Of a DNA stretch of 64,000 nucleotides, positions 19,584 through 29,538 are shown piece after piece (the stretch's first letter is position 1; each line of letters opens with the position of its first letter). The position numbers and the translations under genes were made by a program. The stretch spans positions 1 to 64,000 of the forward strand of contig SVCQ01000003.1 of the NCBI GenBank assembly GCA_015058275.1, in the 5' to 3' direction. The notes under the pieces are model-generated. The model had not been told where the DNA came from. It did no database searches and saw nothing but the letters and a program-made list of their open reading frames with translations. This DNA comes from Clostridiales bacterium (lineage in GTDB: Bacteria > Bacillota > Clostridia > Peptostreptococcales > Anaerovoracaceae).

Positions 19584-21212
19584 CTAGTAGTTGTCCGGAA
19601 GGTCGTTCTCGAGCAGTATGTACTTGTGCTCTTTGGTCCTGACCGCATATGCGCGGTTGATGGCGTCCTCGACCTTGTCGAATATCTCGATGTGATCCTC
19701 AGGGAAGCCCTCGCTGAGTATGCCCTCTTTGATAGGCTTTGTGTGTGCGGCTCCCACGAGGAATATCCTGTCGCAGCATGCGGCCGCGTATGTACCGAAC
19801 TTCCTGTTGTACTCGGCCTCGTCCTCGCCGAGCTCAACCATGCCCGGAGTGATGAGTATCCTCATGCCGTCCATCATGGCCAGGGTCTCAACCGCAGCCT
19901 TTGAGCCGATCGGATTCGAGTTGAACGCATCGTCTATTATGGTCACATCGCCGTGGTTCTTCATCTCCATGCGGTGCGGCACGCTCTGTATCCTCCTGAC
20001 AGGGATCCTGAGATCCGCCAGGGAGATGCCGAGCTCATGTGCGACCGCGATGGCGCCCATGACATTGATGACATTGTGGCCGCCCACGAGCTTCATCGAG
20101 AATCTCGCGCTCTCGCCGTCAGGTGCGTTGACAGTAAAGTCAGTGCCGTGATTGGTGACGGCTACATCCGATGCATAGTAGCCGGATTCGGTCCCGTCGG
20201 AATAATACATGACCGGATCATCGTAGAGAGGTCTCGTGCCCCTGCGGCGTCCGAGTTCCTCCTTTATGTACTCGTTGTCCCCGTTGAGGAAGAGCATGCC
20301 TCCGTCAGGTACGGCATCAGCAAGCTCGAACTTGGTCTTTTGGATATTCTCAAGGCTTCCGAAGGTATCGAGATGCTGAGGACCTATCGAAGTGATCAGT
20401 CCGTGATGAGGATGCACAAGATCGCAGTCCTCCTTGATCTCACCGACATACCTCGCACCCATCTCGCACACGAAGACCTCGTGCGTCGGCTTGAGGAACT
20501 TCCTTATGGTGATGACTATGCCCATCGGGGTGTTGTAGCTCTCAGGCGTCACCAGAGTGCTGTATCTCTGCTTGAGGAGAGTCTCGAGATAGAACTTGAC
20601 GCTCGTCTTGCCGTAGCTGCCCGTGACTCCGATTATCTTAAGATCGGGGTTCTGCCTGAGTATGCGCCTGGCATCCCTGATATATCCGTTGTTGATATTG
20701 AGTTCGATCGGCTTGTTGACCGTATTGGCTATCATCTCCATACCGATCTGGCAGCCAACCAGCAGCACAAGCACTCCGCTCATCACTCGCAGAGCGCCGT
20801 CCATAGTCCCCAGCATGTAGGAGATCAGGCATACAGCCCCGATGAACAGCAGGCACAGGAATATGATAGTGCCGACCATCCTCCTGACTCTCGGAGTGAA
20901 TTTGAGAGGCTTTTTTGAATTCATCTCCACCATGAGCCTGTATACCAGGATGATGACTGTGAGAGTGAGCCAGATCAGCACATCCAGCACGATGTCCGCC
21001 CAACCATACCATGACTTCGGCAGGCATATGCGCGCTATGCCGAGAACCTCAGCGAATCTCAGTATCCACTGGAGATGCCTGTTCCTTGACAGCCATGCCC
21101 TCTGCTCGTTGTTCATGTAGGTGTTGAGCTGGAACATGTGCATGTTGTATCTCATTGTCAGCCAGAATGCCGGCAGAGCCAGCACCAGCGTGATAAGCGT
21201 GCGTATTATCAT
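19584..21212 (-). CDS. murF: UDP-N-acetylmuramoyl-tripeptide--D-alanyl-D-alanine ligase
   Basis: 542 aa, Mur ligase motif GVTGSYGKTSVKFYLETLL, long hydrophobic N-terminus. Confidence 0.85.
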   Translation of the reverse strand: MIIRTLITLVLALPAFWLTMRYNMHMFQLNTYMNNEQRAWLSRNRHLQWILRFAEVLGIARICLPKSWYGWADIVLDVLIWLTLTVIILVYRLMVEMNSKKPLKFTPRVRRMVGTIIFLCLLFIGAVCLISYMLGTMDGALRVMSGVLVLLVGCQIGMEMIANTVNKPIELNINNGYIRDARRILRQNPDLKIIGVTGSYGKTSVKFYLETLLKQRYSTLVTPESYNTPMGIVITIRKFLKPTHEVFVCEMGARYVGEIKEDCDLVHPHHGLITSIGPQHLDTFGSLENIQKTKFELADAVPDGGMLFLNGDNEYIKEELGRRRGTRPLYDDPVMYYSDGTESGYYASDVAVTNHGTDFTVNAPDGESARFSMKLVGGHNVINVMGAIAVAHELGISLADLRIPVRRIQSVPHRMEMKNHGDVTIIDDAFNSNPIGSKAAVETLAMMDGMRILITPGMVELGEDEAEYNRKFGTYAAACCDRIFLVGAAHTKPIKEGILSEGFPEDHIEIFDKVEDAINRAYAVRTKEHKYILLENDLPDNY

Positions 21213-22006
21213 GCGGCACCTCCCGTCAGAAGGAAGGACCTGAGGATGCTTCGGAATTCGGCAGGCTTGTACAGGAACGAATAGTGGTTGGTCCCCTCAA
21301 GCACGACCAGGGCCGAATTCGGTATCCTCTCCTCCATGATATGGGCGTCGCCTATCGGTGTATCGAAGTCGAGATCTCCCCAGACTATGAGAGTCTCAGG
21401 CTCCACAAGAGGCATGATGTCACAGAGATCTTCGTTGACCGCCATGACAAGGCATTTCTTCATGACAGGACTTGCGTTCCTGTAGTCCTCAGAGCCCTGC
21501 TTGCTCATCCAGTAGTCGATGACCTCAGGGAAGAGCGAGTGCACGGGCCTGCTCGTGAGGAAATTCCTCATCGCCTTGTATCTCTTTACTTTGAAGTTCT
21601 GTGCGGCCGTGCGCTTTGGCATCACGCCTGCGCTGTCCACGAGCACTATCTTTGATATCTCAAACGGCAGCTCCCCTCTCGAGGCTCTCGCCGCCATCTT
21701 GATTATCATGCGCCCGCCGTAGGAATGGCCGATCAGAGCCGCGCTCCTGATACTAAGAGCATCCATGAAGTCGCAGAAGAAGTCGCAGTAAGCGTCTACG
21801 TTCCATGCCTCAGGCGGCTCCTGGCTCGCTCCGAATCCGGGCAAATCAAATTGAACGACCCTGCACGAATCATTTAAAGCAGATGCGACAGAGTCATAAA
21901 TACTGAGGTCCGTGCCCCAGCCCTGCAGCACGACTGCAGTCTGAGCGGCATCGTCAGGACCCGTTATCTTATAGTTGATTTCAAGACCGTTTATATTAAT
22001 TTCCAT
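21209..22006 (-). CDS. Alpha/beta hydrolase
   Basis: 265 aa, nucleophile elbow GHSYGG; overlaps murF by 4 nt. Confidence 0.9.
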   Translation of the reverse strand: MEININGLEINYKITGPDDAAQTAVVLQGWGTDLSIYDSVASALNDSCRVVQFDLPGFGASQEPPEAWNVDAYCDFFCDFMDALSIRSAALIGHSYGGRMIIKMAARASRGELPFEISKIVLVDSAGVMPKRTAAQNFKVKRYKAMRNFLTSRPVHSLFPEVIDYWMSKQGSEDYRNASPVMKKCLVMAVNEDLCDIMPLVEPETLIVWGDLDFDTPIGDAHIMEERIPNSALVVLEGTNHYSFLYKPAEFRSILRSFLLTGGAA

Positions 22007-22057
22007 ACATAGTTATTCTAACATATCTCATGGCTTAAGTCGCGGAGTCCGGGCCTT

Positions 22058-24406
22058 TTATCCGAGTCCGAGCATCAGCCCGATGACCCGTATCACGACG
22101 GCGGCAAGCCATGCCACGAAACACTGCCATACCACAACGTACAGCGCCCACTTGCCTCCCATCTCGCTCCTGACGGATGCAACAGCGGCCACGCAGGGAG
22201 TGTACAGCAGGCTGAATGCCAGAAGCGACGCTGCAGTCAGCGGGCTCATCACGGCGGCTACCCCGCCGCCTCCTCCGAAGAGTACTCCGAGCACGGACAC
22301 CACGCTCTCCTTGGCCATGAAGCCGCTTATGAGAGATGTGATTATGCGCCAGTCTCCGAGTCCTGCCGGCTTGAAGAGCGGCACGAAGACTCCTGCGATG
22401 GAAGACAGCATGCTGTCCTTTGAATCGCTCACGATATTGAATCCGAAGTCAAAGGTCTTGAGCAGCCACACCACGATGGTCGCAACCAGTATGACCGAGA
22501 AAGCCCTCTGCAGGAAGTCCTTGGACTTCTCCCAGAGCAGGAGGCCTACGTTCCTGAGACCCGGCAGCCTGTAATTAGGCATCTCCATGACGAAAGGCAC
22601 AGCCTCGCCCCTGAAGAGGGTCTTTTTGTACACCAGGGCGACCAGTATGGCCATCACTATGCCGAGGACATACAGGCCTATCATGATGAGCGCCCTGTAG
22701 CTGGCAAAGAATGCGTTTATGAAGAATGCATATATCGGCAACTTGGCCGTGCAGCTCATGAACGGCGTCAGCAGTATCGTCATCCTGCGGTCCCTTTCGG
22801 ACGGCAGAGTCCTTGTGGACATGACAGCCGGCACGGTACACCCGAAGCCTATGAGCATAGGCACTATGCTCCGCCCGGACAGTCCGAGTCTCCTCAGGAT
22901 CTTGTCCATAACGAAGGCGACCCTTGCTATGTAGCCGCTGTCCTCGAGCAGGGACAGGAAGAAGAACATCGTGACTATTATCGGCAGGAAGCTGAGCACG
23001 CTGCCCACTCCCTCGAATATGCCTTCGGTGATCAGGTTGTGTACGACCGGATTGACATCTCCGGCATCGAGTGCCGTCTCGACTGTATTCTGCAGAACTC
23101 CGAGTCCTGATTCTAAAAGGCCCTGGAGCCAGGCTCCTATCACGTTGAATGTCAAAAAGAACACCAGTCCCATGACGATGATGAACACCGGTATAGCCGT
23201 GTACTTGCCGGTCAGTATGTTGTCAAGCGCGCGGCTTCTTTCGCGCTCTCTGGTCTCCTTTGGTTTTTTGACGCAGGCACGGCTCACCTTCATGATGAAG
23301 GCGAACCTCATGTCCGCTATCGCGGCGCTCCTGTCCAGACCGCGCTCCTTCTCCATCTGGAGAGCTATGTGCTCGACCGTCTCCTTCTCGTTGTCGTCAA
23401 GATCGAGCTGCCTGATGACCTGCCCGTCGCCCTCGACTACCTTGTCAGCGGCGAATCTCACGGGGATTCCCGCAGCCTTGGCGTGGTCGTCTATCAGGTG
23501 TATGACCGCATGGAGAGCCCTGTGGACGGCTCCGCCGTGATCGTTCTCATCGCAGAAGTCCTGCCTGGCAGGCTTCTCCTGGTAAGTGGCTATGTGTATG
23601 GCATGCTCGACGAGCTCGTCTATGCCTTGATTCCTGGCTGCGGATATCGGTACGACCGGTACTCCCAGCATGGCCTCCATCGTGTTGACGTCGACCGAAC
23701 CTCCGTTGCCCGTGACCTCGTCCATCATGTTGAGCGCGATCACGACAGGTATCTCCATCTCGAGAAGCTGCATGGTCAGGTTGAGGTTCCTCTCTATGTT
23801 GGTGGCGTCGACTATGTTGATGATGGCGTGAGGCTTGTCCGTAAGCACGAAATTACGGGATACCAGCTCCTCGCTCGAATACGGTGACATCGAGTAAATG
23901 CCCGGAAGGTCTGTTATGAGGGTGTCCGGGTGTCCCGAGATCACGCCGTCCTTGCGGTCGACCGTGACCCCCGGGAAGTTACCGACGTGCTGCCGGGAGC
24001 CCGTGAGCTGATTGAAGAGAGTGGTCTTGCCGCTGTTCTGGTTGCCGACAAGGGCGAATCTCAGCACAGTGCCCTCAGGAAGAGGATTGCCCGTACCCTT
24101 GGGGTGGAAGCGTCCGAACTCGCCGTAGCCCGGGTGCTCCGGCTCCCTGCGCTCCTCGGCCTCTGCGGCCTCCAGCGACTCAGGAGCCTCGCTTATCTCT
24201 ATCTTTGCGGCGTCATCGAGCCTTATGGTCAGCTCGAATCCGTGGATCCTTATCTCCATCGGATCACCCAGAGGCGCGTATTTTACCAAAGTAACAAGGG
24301 CCCCCGGTATGAGGCCCATGTCAAGGAAGTGCTGGCGCAGCGCGCCCTCGCCTCCCACTTCGCTTACTATTCCTGACTCACCTGTCTTTAAGTCCTTTAG
24401 TGTCAA
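22058..24406 (-). CDS. feoB: FeoA-FeoB fusion, ferrous iron transporter
   Basis: N-terminal FeoA domain (MTLKDLKTGESGIVSEVGGEG), then FeoB G-domain (ALVGNQNSGKTTLFNQLTGSRQHVGNFPGVTVDRK) and TM domain. Confidence 0.95.
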   Translation of the reverse strand: MTLKDLKTGESGIVSEVGGEGALRQHFLDMGLIPGALVTLVKYAPLGDPMEIRIHGFELTIRLDDAAKIEISEAPESLEAAEAEERREPEHPGYGEFGRFHPKGTGNPLPEGTVLRFALVGNQNSGKTTLFNQLTGSRQHVGNFPGVTVDRKDGVISGHPDTLITDLPGIYSMSPYSSEELVSRNFVLTDKPHAIINIVDATNIERNLNLTMQLLEMEIPVVIALNMMDEVTGNGGSVDVNTMEAMLGVPVVPISAARNQGIDELVEHAIHIATYQEKPARQDFCDENDHGGAVHRALHAVIHLIDDHAKAAGIPVRFAADKVVEGDGQVIRQLDLDDNEKETVEHIALQMEKERGLDRSAAIADMRFAFIMKVSRACVKKPKETRERERSRALDNILTGKYTAIPVFIIVMGLVFFLTFNVIGAWLQGLLESGLGVLQNTVETALDAGDVNPVVHNLITEGIFEGVGSVLSFLPIIVTMFFFLSLLEDSGYIARVAFVMDKILRRLGLSGRSIVPMLIGFGCTVPAVMSTRTLPSERDRRMTILLTPFMSCTAKLPIYAFFINAFFASYRALIMIGLYVLGIVMAILVALVYKKTLFRGEAVPFVMEMPNYRLPGLRNVGLLLWEKSKDFLQRAFSVILVATIVVWLLKTFDFGFNIVSDSKDSMLSSIAGVFVPLFKPAGLGDWRIITSLISGFMAKESVVSVLGVLFGGGGGVAAVMSPLTAASLLAFSLLYTPCVAAVASVRSEMGGKWALYVVVWQCFVAWLAAVVIRVIGLMLGLG

Positions 24407-24430
24407 ATCGTCTGTGCCCTCTTTCTTATC

Positions 24431-25663
24431 TTATTCGTCAGCGCTCGCTTTATTGAGCAGCACCCACATCACAAGCGCTGCGACTGCAAAGCCGACTATC
24501 GCATAGAAATTGGTATCGTAGCTGCCGCCTGCCGATTCAAGAAGCGCCGATGAGATCATCGGTCCTATCGTGGCAGCCGGTATGAGGCTGAAGTTGGCTA
24601 TGCTGAAATTGGTCGGGAAGTTGGCCGGACCAAACGCCTTGTTGATATATGCGGAAGTGATGGTCGGGCATCCTCCGTAGGCAAGTCCCACGAGCACAAG
24701 GCCGCAGAGTATGAATATGTACTTGCCTGTCATGCCGCCTAGCGTCAGGGATACTCCCGCACCCAGCATGAACGCGTTATTGACTATGGTGGATACCTTG
24801 CGGCCGAATCTGTCGAAGTTATTGCCCGCCACGATACGTCCCGCTCCGTTGAAGAGAGAGACTATCATGCCCAGCACGGCGGTGCCTCCGAAGGCAACCG
24901 AGATATTGGCCGCGCTGTTGATGACCAGAAGACCTGCGGAATTAAGGAGTATGGCCCATATGGTGAATAGCCAGAACCTCGCCGTCCTGAGCATCTCACC
25001 TGCCGAGTAGTTCCTGACATCTGCAGAAGCCTGCTGTTTGCTGCCCGCCCCTGCGAGGACGGCAAGCTGAGCTGTCTCCTCCGCGTCCGGTGACTTTATG
25101 ATAACAGCCGCCATAGCGCAGACTACAGCAATAACGATGCCGAGTATCCTGAATACAGCCAGAAGCCCCATCGAGCCTATCATGGAATTGACCACAGAGC
25201 CGAGCACGAGGCCGCCCAGGCCGAATCCCATGAGCATGATGCCGGATGCAAGTCCCACCTTGTCAGGGAACCATTTATTGAGCGTGCCTATGACGCCGTT
25301 GTATGCAAATCCGACTCCGCCTCCTCCGAATACTCCGTAGAATATGTATAGCATTACGAGGCTTGATCCCGGCGCCTCAGCCCTGACAAGCGAGACCGCA
25401 AAGAAGCCCACAAAGAGCATTACCGCGGATATGAGCATCCTTACGCGTATGCTGAGCCTCTTGCTTAAAAGTCCGCCTGCGAATCCTCCGAGGCAGAAGA
25501 ATATCATCGATATCGTGAATGTCAGTGAGAGCTGGGATATGCTCCAGTCCGGGAAGAGCTCGCTGAACGGAGTCCTGAATATGGACCACGCATATATCAG
25601 CCCTAAGAAGAGCAGCGTGAGTGTCCCGGCAGCCAGATATATCCATCTTTTGTTTGATTTCAT
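24431..25663 (-). CDS. MFS transporter, OFA (oxalate/formate antiporter-like) family
   Basis: Start at MKSNKRWIYLAAGTLTLLFLGLIYAWSIFRTPF; 12-TM pattern; GVGFAYNGVIGTLNKWFPDKVGLASGIMLMGFGLG. Confidence 0.88.
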   Translation of the reverse strand: MKSNKRWIYLAAGTLTLLFLGLIYAWSIFRTPFSELFPDWSISQLSLTFTISMIFFCLGGFAGGLLSKRLSIRVRMLISAVMLFVGFFAVSLVRAEAPGSSLVMLYIFYGVFGGGGVGFAYNGVIGTLNKWFPDKVGLASGIMLMGFGLGGLVLGSVVNSMIGSMGLLAVFRILGIVIAVVCAMAAVIIKSPDAEETAQLAVLAGAGSKQQASADVRNYSAGEMLRTARFWLFTIWAILLNSAGLLVINSAANISVAFGGTAVLGMIVSLFNGAGRIVAGNNFDRFGRKVSTIVNNAFMLGAGVSLTLGGMTGKYIFILCGLVLVGLAYGGCPTITSAYINKAFGPANFPTNFSIANFSLIPAATIGPMISSALLESAGGSYDTNFYAIVGFAVAALVMWVLLNKASADE

Positions 25664-25676
25664 TTCAGTTGTATCC

Positions 25677-26537
25677 TTATCTGACGAAGTCCGTCCTGTC
25701 ATTGTCATTATCTGCAGTGTCTTTGTCTGTGTTGACGTCAGCGGCTTCCGGAGTCTCAGGAGCTGCCTTGACCGGCCTGTCCTCTGCCCTAGGCACTGCC
25801 TCGACATCCACGAGGAGTGCTTCCTGAAGCTCAGGCTCCGCTACAGTGCCCGATGTCTCGCCCTTGAGAGTGCGGTAAAGCTCGGCGTCCGTAGCGTCAT
25901 GGTACGGATTGGTCCAGATGATGTTACCAATGCCCAGAGTGAGCACTCCGAGCATCACCCATCCGATGAACGAAAGGTCAAGCACGAATGCGTCCATCTT
26001 GCTGCCGTACATGAGCTGAGCAGATCTCATCCTTGCCTCAGTGCCCGTGATCTGCGGATCCTCGGCGATGATATACGGTACCATCCTCCACGAGTACGCC
26101 TTGATGATGCCCGGAACGATGAAGCACAGCGTCCACAGGAATACGAAGAGGTCTCTTGTGAACATAGCGGCCACTACGTTGGTGTAATTGCCTTCCACAA
26201 AGCCTCTGCCGATCGTATTGCGGTCGAGGCCCGTCTGAGAGTCCGTAGCGTTGAGCACGAAGAATCTCTTGAGTCCTACCTGTACCGGATTGAAAACGAA
26301 TACCGACAGCAGGAAGGCGACCACGCTTGCAAGCCCGAGGGCTGCGATGGCGCCCTTGATGACTTCCGGCGGTATGTTGTTGATGTCGATCTGCTCGTTA
26401 TTGATATTGACGGTCGTAGTCGGGATAGATCCTCCTCCTGCGACGACCGACAGTATGAACGAAGCGAATATGCATGTGACCCTGTTGGCCCTGAATGCAT
26501 TGCGTCCTCTTTCTTTAAGAATTACTCTGTTCCACAT
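25677..26537 (-). CDS. DUF975 family membrane protein
   Basis: 286 aa, multi-TM; GLKRFFVLNATDSQTGLDRN and YSWRMVPYIIAEDPQITGTEA resemble DUF975. Confidence 0.75.
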   Translation of the reverse strand: MWNRVILKERGRNAFRANRVTCIFASFILSVVAGGGSIPTTTVNINNEQIDINNIPPEVIKGAIAALGLASVVAFLLSVFVFNPVQVGLKRFFVLNATDSQTGLDRNTIGRGFVEGNYTNVVAAMFTRDLFVFLWTLCFIVPGIIKAYSWRMVPYIIAEDPQITGTEARMRSAQLMYGSKMDAFVLDLSFIGWVMLGVLTLGIGNIIWTNPYHDATDAELYRTLKGETSGTVAEPELQEALLVDVEAVPRAEDRPVKAAPETPEAADVNTDKDTADNDNDRTDFVR

Positions 26538-26581
26538 AGTAAAATAACCTTCTTTCCGAATTGTGTCACCGAGAGATTATA

Positions 26582-27259
26582 TCACAATCTGTTCATATAT
26601 CCTATCGATGAGAGCGTCTGTATACCTGCAGGACATATCTCCCTGCAGGCCAGGGATTTGGAGCAGCCGCGGGCAAAGTGCCGCTTGTACTCCTTTGCTA
26701 TCTCGCGCCTGCGGTCCTTTGTACTGCTGGCCAGCAGATAGCTCTCGTTGGCCATCACGGCTCCGTAGAACCTGCCCTCGGGCCCGACGTAGTTCGGGCA
26801 GACCTCAAGGCAGAGTCCGCACCTCAGGCATCCCGCGGCGGAGTACTGCTGGCCGCGCTCTTTGGCATTCGGCTCCGCCCTCTCTCCGAGATACATAAGA
26901 GCGGCCTTCTGGTGCTCTTCGATGCATGACCTGTCTACCGCAAGATCCGAGATCACCGGGAACTTGCTGAGAGGCTCCAGGAGCAGCATCCCGTCTGCGT
27001 CCGCATCGACAAAATACGAGCACGCAAGAGCGGGTCTTCCGTTGATGACCATCGCGCAGGCGCCGCAGGCCTTCTGGAGGCAGCTGTGCTCCCATTTTAT
27101 CCTGCGGGCAGGTCTTCCCTCTGCATCCCTGAGATCATCCTCTGAGTTGATGGCCTCAAGGATCTGCGAAGCGGTCGTACGGCCGCTGCCCTTATATACA
27201 AAATCCTGATAATAGCTTTCGGATGATGCATCATCCTGACGTTTTATCCTTACTATCAT
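26582..27259 (-). CDS. Succinate dehydrogenase/fumarate reductase iron-sulfur subunit
   Basis: 225 aa; [2Fe-2S] CLQKACGACAMVINGRPALAC; CLRCGLCLEVCPN cluster motif. Confidence 0.92.
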   Translation of the reverse strand: MIVRIKRQDDASSESYYQDFVYKGSGRTTASQILEAINSEDDLRDAEGRPARRIKWEHSCLQKACGACAMVINGRPALACSYFVDADADGMLLLEPLSKFPVISDLAVDRSCIEEHQKAALMYLGERAEPNAKERGQQYSAAGCLRCGLCLEVCPNYVGPEGRFYGAVMANESYLLASSTKDRRREIAKEYKRHFARGCSKSLACREICPAGIQTLSSIGYMNRL

Positions 27260-28881
27260 TGTCTGTCTCCGCGTATCCTGTCGTCCTCAAAACTGATGCT
27301 GAGCTCCCCGCCGCTGCATGATGTAAGCGAGCATCTGCAGTACTCATCTCTTGTGTCCGGGAAGTCCGATCTGAAGTGAGCCCCTCTCGACTCCTCCCTG
27401 GCAAGCGCGCTCATGATGATCGCCCTCGCAGTGATCAGCATATACGGGATCCTGTAGTTCTCATATGCGCTGAGGCCTTCGTCATATCTGCGCCTCTCCG
27501 CCTCCTTTGACAGCGCATCAAGTTCGGCGAGCCCCGCTCTGAGGCCTGCCTCGTCTCTTACGATGCCGAGTCTTGTGTTCATGATGCCTGCAAGTCCCGT
27601 GAGTATCTGCGACGGACCCGGCCCGTCTCCGTCTGTCCTGATGTCACTCAGTATATCCGCGGACACATCGCCGAATGACTTCTCCGGAGCTTCGCCCCTG
27701 CGCATGCAGGCCCCGGCAGCTACCCTGCCGGAGTACAGGGCAGCGAGCAGTGAATTGCCTCCCAGCCTGTTGGCTCCGTGGTACTTGGATGCACCCTCTC
27801 CGACAGCGTACAGGCCGTCGATATCCGTCATGTGATCATCGTCAGTGCGCAGACCTCCCATGAAGAAATGCACACCCGGCGCTACCGGGATGCTCTCTTT
27901 TGTGACATCGAGTCCGAGGTATTCAAGGCAGAGCTTGTATATCTCGCCCAGTCTCTCTTTGATGAGCCTCTCTCCGAGGAAGGATATGTCGAGGTATACC
28001 TGTGACGGGCACTCGTACATGCAGCGCGAGACGACGTCCCTCGGCATGAGATTGCCCTTCTCACCGAACCTGTCCTCCATGAAGTATACGCGCCCGCCGT
28101 CCTTCTCGTAGTAGAGCCTGCCGCCTTCGCCGCGGGCAGCCTCGGAGATGAGCATGCGCTTGTTGGGCGTCTCGATCGTCGTCGGGTGATACTGTATCAT
28201 CTCGGCGTTGCGAAGTCTGGCTCCCTGGCTGAGCAGCCTGCCTGCCGCATATCCGTCGCACAGGGCCGAGCCCGTGGTCTTGCCGAAAATGCGGTTCATG
28301 CCGCCCGTCGCCATGATGAGGGCATCGGCGTATATGCTCTGAAGCTCTCCGCCTGTCCTGTCTGTATATACCGCTCCCCCGCATCTGCCGTCTTTGACGA
28401 TGGCAGAGTGAAAGTCGAGTCCGGTACGCCTGTCGATCAGGCCTTTTATCTCATACTCGCGGCACTTCTGCGCCATGGCGGTCACTATCTGCTTGCCTGT
28501 GGTGTCGCCTGCGTATGCGGTACGCCTGCGGCTCTGGCCTCCGAAAGGTCTCTGGGCTATCTCCCCATCCTGCGTGCGGCTGAATATGACGCCTATGCTG
28601 TCAAGCCACCTGACTATGTCAGGCGCGGCCTCGCAAAGACCGCGGACGGCTTCTTTATTCTCTATGTAGCATCCGCCTTTAAGGGTCTCCTCTGCATGGA
28701 GGGCCGTGCTGTCGCTGCCCGGCGTCTCATCGAGCACTGCGTTGATGCCTCCTGCGGCCATGACGGACTGCGCCCTCTCCGAGATGAACGGAGAGACCAG
28801 TGTGACGCGGCAGCCTGCCTCAGCAAGGCTTATGGCTGCGCTCATGCCGGAAATACCGCTTCCGGTTATCAGTACATGCAT
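27256..28881 (-). CDS. Succinate dehydrogenase/fumarate reductase flavoprotein subunit
   Basis: 541 aa; N-terminal FAD motif; HGANRLGGNSLLAALYSGRVAAG. Confidence 0.92.
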   Translation of the reverse strand: MHVLITGSGISGMSAAISLAEAGCRVTLVSPFISERAQSVMAAGGINAVLDETPGSDSTALHAEETLKGGCYIENKEAVRGLCEAAPDIVRWLDSIGVIFSRTQDGEIAQRPFGGQSRRRTAYAGDTTGKQIVTAMAQKCREYEIKGLIDRRTGLDFHSAIVKDGRCGGAVYTDRTGGELQSIYADALIMATGGMNRIFGKTTGSALCDGYAAGRLLSQGARLRNAEMIQYHPTTIETPNKRMLISEAARGEGGRLYYEKDGGRVYFMEDRFGEKGNLMPRDVVSRCMYECPSQVYLDISFLGERLIKERLGEIYKLCLEYLGLDVTKESIPVAPGVHFFMGGLRTDDDHMTDIDGLYAVGEGASKYHGANRLGGNSLLAALYSGRVAAGACMRRGEAPEKSFGDVSADILSDIRTDGDGPGPSQILTGLAGIMNTRLGIVRDEAGLRAGLAELDALSKEAERRRYDEGLSAYENYRIPYMLITARAIIMSALAREESRGAHFRSDFPDTRDEYCRCSLTSCSGGELSISFEDDRIRGDRQ

Positions 28882-28894
28882 CCTGCCACCTCCT

Positions 28895-29455
28895 CTATGC
28901 CGTAGGCCATGTTATGAGGAATCTGGCCAGGATGACGAATGTGAGCACGAAGAACACCGCGCTGAATGCCCTGGCTCCTATGTCGACTGCATGCTCGGCC
29001 TTTTCGGATCTGATAAGCCCCATCGTGATGAGGGATCTCGAGAATGAACACTCGAGATGTACATATATCGAAAAGAAGAACAGCATCTCGACAACGAACA
29101 CCATAAGCTTGCGTGCCGGCGTCAGCGCGCTGTGATCGTAGATGAAAGATGCAAAGATCTTGACGTGAGGATGCACCAGAGCGAGTATCATGAGGCCCGA
29201 GAGTCTCTGCATGAATGTCCTCTGATTGAGCTTGCCGTAGCGGTCGAACTTCGACCCGTCATGCATGAAGAAAACTATCCAGAGGCTGAGGCATACATGG
29301 AGTATGCACACCATCGCGAGTACCTTCGGCACAGTCATCATTACCTTGAGACTGAATATGCCTGTGGCCAGATATACAAGTGTTGTAAAGATATGTACCA
29401 GCAGCAGAGCTATGAGTATCCATGAGCATACTGCGTTTAATTTTTTTATCGTCAT
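28895..29455 (-). CDS. Succinate dehydrogenase/fumarate reductase cytochrome b-like membrane subunit
   Basis: 186 aa, about 5 TM with conserved His (LVHIFTT, ILHVCLSLWIVFF, LVHPHVK, YVHLECSFSR); operonic with the other two subunits. Confidence 0.75.
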   Translation of the reverse strand: MTIKKLNAVCSWILIALLLVHIFTTLVYLATGIFSLKVMMTVPKVLAMVCILHVCLSLWIVFFMHDGSKFDRYGKLNQRTFMQRLSGLMILALVHPHVKIFASFIYDHSALTPARKLMVFVVEMLFFFSIYVHLECSFSRSLITMGLIRSEKAEHAVDIGARAFSAVFFVLTFVILARFLITWPTA

Positions 29456-29538
29456 TGCTTTTACTGTCCTCTAGCTTACCTGTAACGAATTCCAGCAAAT
29501 ACTACCATAAAAGGCCGAATAATAGTATAATTTTGACT

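Noticed and set aside
19568-19837. 90-aa N-terminal extension of Ddl in the ORF track
   Set aside because: Lies out of frame inside murF; canonical Ddl start is MKTKVAVLFGGKTVEHEVS at 19567.
22058-24406. FeoA-FeoB fusion as novelty
   Set aside because: Such fusions are already known in Firmicutes; annotated only.
25344-26741. 465-aa plus-strand ORF
   Set aside because: Antisense across MFS, DUF975 and Fe-S subunit genes; sequence has no recognisable family.
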